Assembly (NCBI RefSeq): GCF_024707525.1
Contig: NZ_CP062231.1
Coordinates: 3,658,001-3,722,000, forward strand
Source of the DNA: Rhizobium sp. TH2
GTDB lineage: Bacteria > Pseudomonadota > Alphaproteobacteria > Rhizobiales > Rhizobiaceae
Length of the DNA stretch: 64,000 nucleotides
Direction: 5' to 3'
The position numbers and the translations under genes are program-made. The stretch's first letter is position 1. Every line of letters begins with the position of its first letter. Positions 60,218-64,000 of this stretch are shown in pieces. Below the pieces are notes generated by a model. That model searched no databases and was not told the origin of the DNA. It saw only the letters and a list, made by a program, of their open reading frames with translations.

Positions 60218-61485
60218 CCGAGCTAGCCTGGATCGACGCGGCCTTCAAAGCAGCACGGCCCCAGGCGCTCGGCGCTTTGTTGCGCTATTTCCGTACGCTG
60301 GATCTCGCCGAAGAGGCATTCCAGGAAGCCTGCCTCCGGGCATTGAAAAGCTGGCCGAAGAACGGCCCGCCGGGTGATCCCGCCGCCTGGCTGATCTTTG
60401 TAGGCCGCAATGCCGGCGTCGACCAGATCCGCAAGCGCTCGAAACTCGAGGCGCTGCCGGATGAAGACCAGATCTCCGACAAGGAAGACGCCGAGGCCGA
60501 CATGGCCGAACGGCTCGACGGCGCGCATTATCGCGACGACATCCTGCGGCTCCTCTTCATCTGCTGCCATCCAGACCTGCCTGCGACCCAGCAGATCGCG
60601 CTCGCGCTGCGTATAGTCTCCGGGCTTTCGGTCAAGCAGATCGCTCGGGCGTTCCTCGTCAGCGAGGCGGCGATGGAGCAGCGCATTACCCGCGCCAAGG
60701 GCCGGGTCGCCGCAGCAGGCGTGCCGTTCGAGGCGCCGGGGCCAGCCGAGCGCGCCGAGCGGCTGGGGCTCGTGGCCTCGATGGTCTACCTCGTGTTCAA
60801 CGAAGGCTACTCGACAGCCAATCCCGATAATTCCAATGCCGCACTCTGCGACGAGGCGATCCGGCTGACGCGGTTGCTGATCAAGCTCTTTCCCGGCGAG
60901 CCGGAACTGATGGGCCTGCTGGCATTGATGCTTTTACAGCATTCCCGGCTCAAGGCGCGCTTCGACGCGCGGAATGCCATCGTGCTGCTTGAAAAGCAGG
61001 ACCGGGCTCTTTGGGATCGTGTCCTGATCACCGAAGCGCTTGCGCTGATCGACAAGGCGATGCGCCATCGCGAGCCGGGCATGTATCAGGTGCAGGCGGC
61101 AATCGCGGCGTTGCACGCCCGCGCCGCAAGGCCGGAAGACACGGACTGGGCCGAGATCGAACTGCTTTACCGCATGCTGGAAAAGCTGCAGCCCTCGCCT
61201 GTGGTCACACTCAACCGCGCCGTCGCCGTCTCGAAAGCAAGGGGTGCCGAAGCGGCGCTCGCGATTGTCGAGCCGCTTGCCGAGGAGCTCTCGGGCTACT
61301 TCTATTTCCATGGCGTTCGCGGCGGATTGTTGAAGGAACTCGGCCGCGCCGCCGAAGCCCGCGAAAGTTTCGACCGCGCCATCGCGCTTGCCAATTCGCC
61401 GGCCGAGGCGGCGCATATCCGCGACCATCTCGATTCGCTCGCGGATATCAGCGCCGGCAAGGCCAAGGTCGTGGTCGACGGATAA
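60214..61485 (+). CDS. ECF42 sigma factor with C-terminal TPR extension
   Basis: 423 residues. N-terminal sigma2 ('LLRYFRTLDLAEEAFQEACLRALKSWPKNGPPGDPAAWLIFVGRNAGVDQIRKRSKLE') and sigma4 ('PATQQIALALRIVSGLSVKQIARAFLVSEAAMEQRITRAKGRV'), then about 200 residues of helical repeats typical of the ECF42 group ('LVASMVYLVFNEGYS', 'LIKLFPGEPELMGLLALMLLQHSR', 'LNRAVAVSKARGAEAALAIVEPL', 'GRAAEARESFDRAIALANSPAE'). In this group the extension is required for activity and no anti-sigma gene is linked; none is seen here. Confidence 0.94.
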   Translation: MTELAWIDAAFKAARPQALGALLRYFRTLDLAEEAFQEACLRALKSWPKNGPPGDPAAWLIFVGRNAGVDQIRKRSKLEALPDEDQISDKEDAEADMAERLDGAHYRDDILRLLFICCHPDLPATQQIALALRIVSGLSVKQIARAFLVSEAAMEQRITRAKGRVAAAGVPFEAPGPAERAERLGLVASMVYLVFNEGYSTANPDNSNAALCDEAIRLTRLLIKLFPGEPELMGLLALMLLQHSRLKARFDARNAIVLLEKQDRALWDRVLITEALALIDKAMRHREPGMYQVQAAIAALHARAARPEDTDWAEIELLYRMLEKLQPSPVVTLNRAVAVSKARGAEAALAIVEPLAEELSGYFYFHGVRGGLLKELGRAAEARESFDRAIALANSPAEAAHIRDHLDSLADISAGKAKVVVDG

Positions 61486-61501
61486 GTTTTTTCTCGGCTG
61501 C

Positions 61502-61528
61502 TGTCGGCGATCGGAGTTGCCTTACGTC
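61502..61528 (+). promoter_or_regulatory. ECF42-type promoter upstream of the DoxX gene
   Basis: TGTCGG (61502-61507), 17-nt spacer, CGTC (61525-61528), then CTTGGAG. Same elements and spacing as the site at 59791, which supports a common regulon. Confidence 0.7.
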
Positions 61529-61566
61529 CTTGGAGCATAAGCCAACCAACTCTCGAGGACTACATC

Positions 61567-61992
61567 ATGACCACGATCGAACAGATTCAAACCCTCAGTA
61601 CAACACCCGGCAAGGCCGCCAAGATCACCGGCTGGGTGCTGAGCGGATTGCTCATCGCATTCTTGATCTTCGATGGCGCCATCAAGCTCGTGCCGTTGCA
61701 GGTGGTGCTCGATACTTCAGCCCAGCTCGGCATACCCAATGACGTGACCTCAGCACGTATCCTCGGCGTTCTGACCTTGCTCTGCGCGGCTCTATACGCG
61801 ATCCCGCGGACCTCGATCCTCGGCGCGATCCTGATGACCGGCTATCTCGGCGGCGCGATGGCCACGCACTTCAACGCCGGCAGCCCGCTGTTCAGCCATT
61901 TGCTGTTCGGGTTTTATCTCGGACTGTTCGCTTGGGGCGGGCTGTGGTTCCGCGATCCAGCGGTGAGAAGGATGATACCGTTCAGGATGTGA
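61567..61992 (+). CDS. DoxX-like membrane protein
   Basis: 141 residues, four membrane segments: 'ITGWVLSGLLIAFLIFDGAIKL', 'SARILGVLTLLCAALYAIPRTSILGAILMTGYLGGAMATHF', 'LFGFYLGLFAWGGLWFRDP'. DoxX-like proteins are common members of ECF-controlled stress operons. Preceded by an ECF42-type promoter. Confidence 0.88.
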   Translation: MTTIEQIQTLSTTPGKAAKITGWVLSGLLIAFLIFDGAIKLVPLQVVLDTSAQLGIPNDVTSARILGVLTLLCAALYAIPRTSILGAILMTGYLGGAMATHFNAGSPLFSHLLFGFYLGLFAWGGLWFRDPAVRRMIPFRM

Positions 61993-62083
61993 GATGTGCA
62001 AAAGCTACGTCATACCCGATCGGAGATGACTTTGAAGCAATTTTGAGTAGTATCATCCTCAGGATCGCGCGAGGAGAATGGCT

Positions 62084-62269
62084 ATGGAGACTGTCAGCAG
62101 CACGACGTTTCACCGTAAGACTCGCAGCCTGCTTGCCGCAGCCGCCGATGGTCCTGTGATTATTACGACAAGAGGTCACGAGACCCACGTGCTGATGACG
62201 GCCGCAGACTATGAGAAGCTTGGCGGCCGGCCTTGGCCACACGAAGCTTCAAAGAAGCCCGAATCCTAA
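62084..62269 (+). CDS. Phd/YefM-type antitoxin, orphan
   Basis: 61 residues from ATG 62084 (GAGGAG 7 nt upstream). 'METVSSTTFHRKTRSLLAAAADGPVIITTRGHETHVLMTAADYEKLGG' is the Phd fold. No Doc, YoeB or PIN toxin gene follows; the next gene, lysE-like, is convergent and its stop overlaps this one by 3 nt. Confidence 0.8.
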   Translation: METVSSTTFHRKTRSLLAAAADGPVIITTRGHETHVLMTAADYEKLGGRPWPHEASKKPES

Positions 62270-62904
62270 GCCACCACCCGCTTCCACCCCGCGGCCAGTA
62301 CCCCTGCCCCGATCATCAGCGAACCGCCAGTGCGGTTGACGATGCGTTGAATCCTTGGTTTGCGGATCTGGGTGCGTGCCATTGCCGCGAGCAGCGCGTA
62401 GAGGCTGGTATTGGTGATTGCCAGAACCAGGAACGTCGCCTCGAAGATGGCGAGTTGCAGGGGCACCGATCCCGACGCATCCAGGAACTGCGGAAGGAAG
62501 GCCACGAAGAAGATGATACTCTTCGGGTTGAGCGCGGTGACGAGATAAGCATGCGCGAATATGCGAAGCGGTTTTTCCCTGGGGCTGGCCGCCGTGTCTT
62601 CACCGCCGGACGGCTCGGCCACCGGCGCGCGCCAGAGCTTGATGCCGAGATAGACGAGATAGGCCGCACCGATCCATTTGAGCACCGTGAAGATCGTTGC
62701 GGATGCCGCGAGCAGCGCGCCGAGACCCAGCATCGAGGCCGTCATTGTCGTAAAATCGCCGAGCGCCGCGCCCGCGACGGTGGCGAAAGCCATTTTTCGT
62801 CCGTGGCCGAGCGCGTAGGATATGACAAGAAGGACGGTGGGGCCGGGGATGGCGAGCAGGATGGCGGACGCAGCACAGAATGCGAGCCAGTGTTCGATAG
62901 ACAT
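62266..62904 (-). CDS. LysE/RhtB-family amino acid exporter
   Basis: 212 residues. 'FCAASAILLAIPGPTVLLVISYALGHGRKMAFATVAGAALGDFTTM' is the LysE/RhtB signature, followed by 'VLKWIGAAYLVYLGIKLWRAP' and 'FAHAYLVTALNPKSIIFFVAFLPQFLD'. Six membrane segments. Substrate not determined (likely a homoserine, threonine or lysine-type amino acid). Confidence 0.93.
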   Translation of the reverse strand: MSIEHWLAFCAASAILLAIPGPTVLLVISYALGHGRKMAFATVAGAALGDFTTMTASMLGLGALLAASATIFTVLKWIGAAYLVYLGIKLWRAPVAEPSGGEDTAASPREKPLRIFAHAYLVTALNPKSIIFFVAFLPQFLDASGSVPLQLAIFEATFLVLAITNTSLYALLAAMARTQIRKPRIQRIVNRTGGSLMIGAGVLAAGWKRVVA

Positions 62905-62950
62905 GGATTCCTCCGCTTAAAAACCAGACTAATCCATAAGGCCCCCAGCT

Positions 62951-62992
62951 TGGCAAGAGAGAAAATTGGCCTGGAAAGAGAGAAAATTGGAC
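62951..62992. repeat. 21-bp tandem direct repeat upstream of the LLM gene
   Basis: Two units 62951-62971 and 62972-62992 share AAGAGAGAAAATTGG at 62955-62969 and 62976-62990. The period of 21 bp is two helical turns, so it may be a regulator binding site. Confidence 0.7.
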
Positions 62993-62995
62993 GGC

Positions 62996-63014
62996 AACGA
63001 ACACAGTGTTCGTT
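62996..63014. promoter_or_regulatory. Palindromic operator-like site upstream of the LLM gene
   Basis: AACGAACAC-A-GTGTTCGTT: perfect 9-bp arms around one base, 66 nt before the start codon at 63080. Typical of TetR- or HTH-family operators. Confidence 0.65.
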
Positions 63015-63079
63015 CGGCTGCCCTTTTCATTTCCAGTGCAGATCGCCATGTTCGCAAAAAGCAAATCCCGGAGTCCGAC

Positions 63080-64000
63080 ATGGAACTTGGCCTTTATACC
63101 TTCGCCGACGTCAATCCTGAAGCCGCCAGCGGCGATCGCGGCCGGGATGCGGCGCAACGGGTGAAGAACCTGCTCGAAGAGATCGAACTCGCCGATCAGG
63201 TCGGGCTCGATGTCTTCGGCCTCGGCGAACATCACAGGCCGGATTACATGGCGTCTGCACCTGCCGTCATCCTCGCCGCCGCGGCTGCGCGCACCAAAAA
63301 CATCAAACTAACCAGCGCGGTGACTGTGTTGAGTTCGGATGATCCGGTGCGGGTCTACCAGCAATATGCGACGCTCGACCTGATCTCAAATGGCCGCGCC
63401 GAGGTGATGGCCGGCCGTGGCTCCTTCATCGAGAGCTTTCCGCTGTTCGGTTATAATCTGGACGACTACGATCAGTTGTTTTCGGAGAAGCTGGAACTGC
63501 TGCTGGCCATCCGCGATGAGGAGAAGGTGACATGGTCGGGCGAGACACGTGCCCCGATCGACGGCCGAGGTGTCTATCCGCGCTCGTTGCAGGAAAAGCT
63601 GCCGGTCTGGATCGCCGTCGGCGGCACGCCTGCCTCCGTGGCCCGCGCGGGCTATCTCGGCCTGCCCCTGGCGCTTGCCATCATCGGCGGCGAGCCGGCG
63701 CGCTTTGCGCCGCTCTTCGATCTCTATCGTGAGGCGGCGAAGAAGGGCGGCCATGATCCCGCCACCCTGCAGACCTCGATCAATGTTCATGGCTTCATAG
63801 CCGATACGACCGAGGCGGCACTTGACCAGTTCTACGGTCCCTCGACCTCGGTGATGAACCGCATCGGCCGCGAGCGTGGCTGGGGGCCATCGAGCCGGGC
63901 GCAATTCGACCAGTCGGCCTCATCCCGGGGCGCGCTCTTCATCGGCGATCCTGAGCGGGTAGCGGAAAAGATCGTCGCGCAGCACAAGAATTTCGGCAAT
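63080..64000 (+). CDS. LLM-class flavin-dependent oxidoreductase (partial, 3' end outside)
   Basis: 307 residues are visible from ATG 63080 (CCCGGAGTCCGAC upstream); no stop before the window end. Luciferase-like monooxygenase pattern: '[14 protein letters not shown]', '[86 protein letters not shown]', '[32 protein letters not shown]', '[12 protein letters not shown]'. It belongs to the group that includes putative FMN-dependent alkanal monooxygenases. Substrate unknown. The palindrome and direct repeats upstream suggest dedicated regulation. Confidence 0.9.
   Translation, partial: MELGLYTFADVNPEAASGDRGRDAAQRVKNLLEEIELADQVGLDVFGLGEHHRPDYMASAPAVILAAAAARTKNIKLTSAVTVLSSDDPVRVYQQYATLDLISNGRAEVMAGRGSFIESFPLFGYNLDDYDQLFSEKLELLLAIRDEEKVTWSGETRAPIDGRGVYPRSLQEKLPVWIAVGGTPASVARAGYLGLPLALAIIGGEPARFAPLFDLYREAAKKGGHDPATLQTSINVHGFIADTTEAALDQFYGPSTSVMNRIGRERGWGPSSRAQFDQSASSRGALFIGDPERVAEKIVAQHKNFGN

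Overview
The window (about 60% GC) comes from an alphaproteobacterium of the Rhizobiales, most likely family Rhizobiaceae (Rhizobium/Agrobacterium/Ensifer relatives). Evidence: a fused trpE(G) preceded by a Trp-codon leader peptide, a long-form leuA with its own Leu-codon leader, a choXWV choline transporter, membrane cytochrome urate oxidase PuuD, an Atu4866-family protein, a NolR-like ArsR regulator, and a GC-rich palindromic intergenic element of the kind common in rhizobial chromosomes. Gene order and density look chromosomal. No rRNA, tRNA, CRISPR, integrase or complete insertion sequence was seen.

Layout. 1-2.4 kb: end of a CYTH gene, CHAD gene, an uncharacterised protein and a secreted Ser/Asn-repeat peptide. 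2.4-10.4 kb: leuA with attenuator, BenE transporter, alpha/beta hydrolase, a ClpP paralogue, HupE/UreJ, queF with a CDF metal exporter, and a higBA toxin-antitoxin pair. 10.4-16.1 kb: trpE(G) with leaderless trpL attenuator, then two tandem M10-type metalloprotease/RTX proteins. 16.3-26.7 kb: extensin-like protein, a DHFR-fold reductase, fhs, bestrophin, a periplasmic ClpP-fold protein, NolR-like regulator, HugZ-like protein, choVWX, cytochrome c. 26.9-35.0 kb: a six-gene operon of unknown function (coiled-coil protein, SPFH protein, unknown, AAA ATPase, unknown, DUF2333-type membrane protein) interrupted by a 171-bp inverted-repeat element and by a decayed relBE module. 35.3-44.5 kb: omega-aminotransferase, MAPEG protein, pentapeptide protein, an ampR/B3 metallo-beta-lactamase divergent pair, a frameshifted nitronate monooxygenase and small exported or transport proteins. 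44.5-48.3 kb: a DUF1269 remnant, a long structured leader with an upstream ORF before a ZntB/CorA transporter, and ade. 48.3-57.4 kb: an Atu4866-type small operon with an AraC regulator, vapBC, and the purine degradation block guaD(remnant)-puuD-xdhC-xdhB-xdhA. 57.5-64 kb: glpK, a toxin-antitoxin pair broken by an amber codon, an ECF42 sigma factor regulon (YCII, sigma, DoxX) with two matching promoters, an orphan Phd antitoxin, a LysE exporter and a truncated LLM flavin oxidoreductase.

How the parts work together. Ade, XdhABC and PuuD convert adenine to hypoxanthine, xanthine, urate and 5-hydroxyisourate; the guanine branch has been lost by an internal deletion of guaD. Amino-acid biosynthesis genes are controlled by ribosome-mediated attenuation, and the ZntB/CorA gene appears to have an unrelated RNA-plus-peptide leader. 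Five toxin-antitoxin loci are present; two look intact and three have lost or broken the toxin while the antitoxin stays open. The best candidates for an undescribed system are the SPFH/AAA/coiled-coil operon (26862-34980) and the structured leader at 44915-45453.
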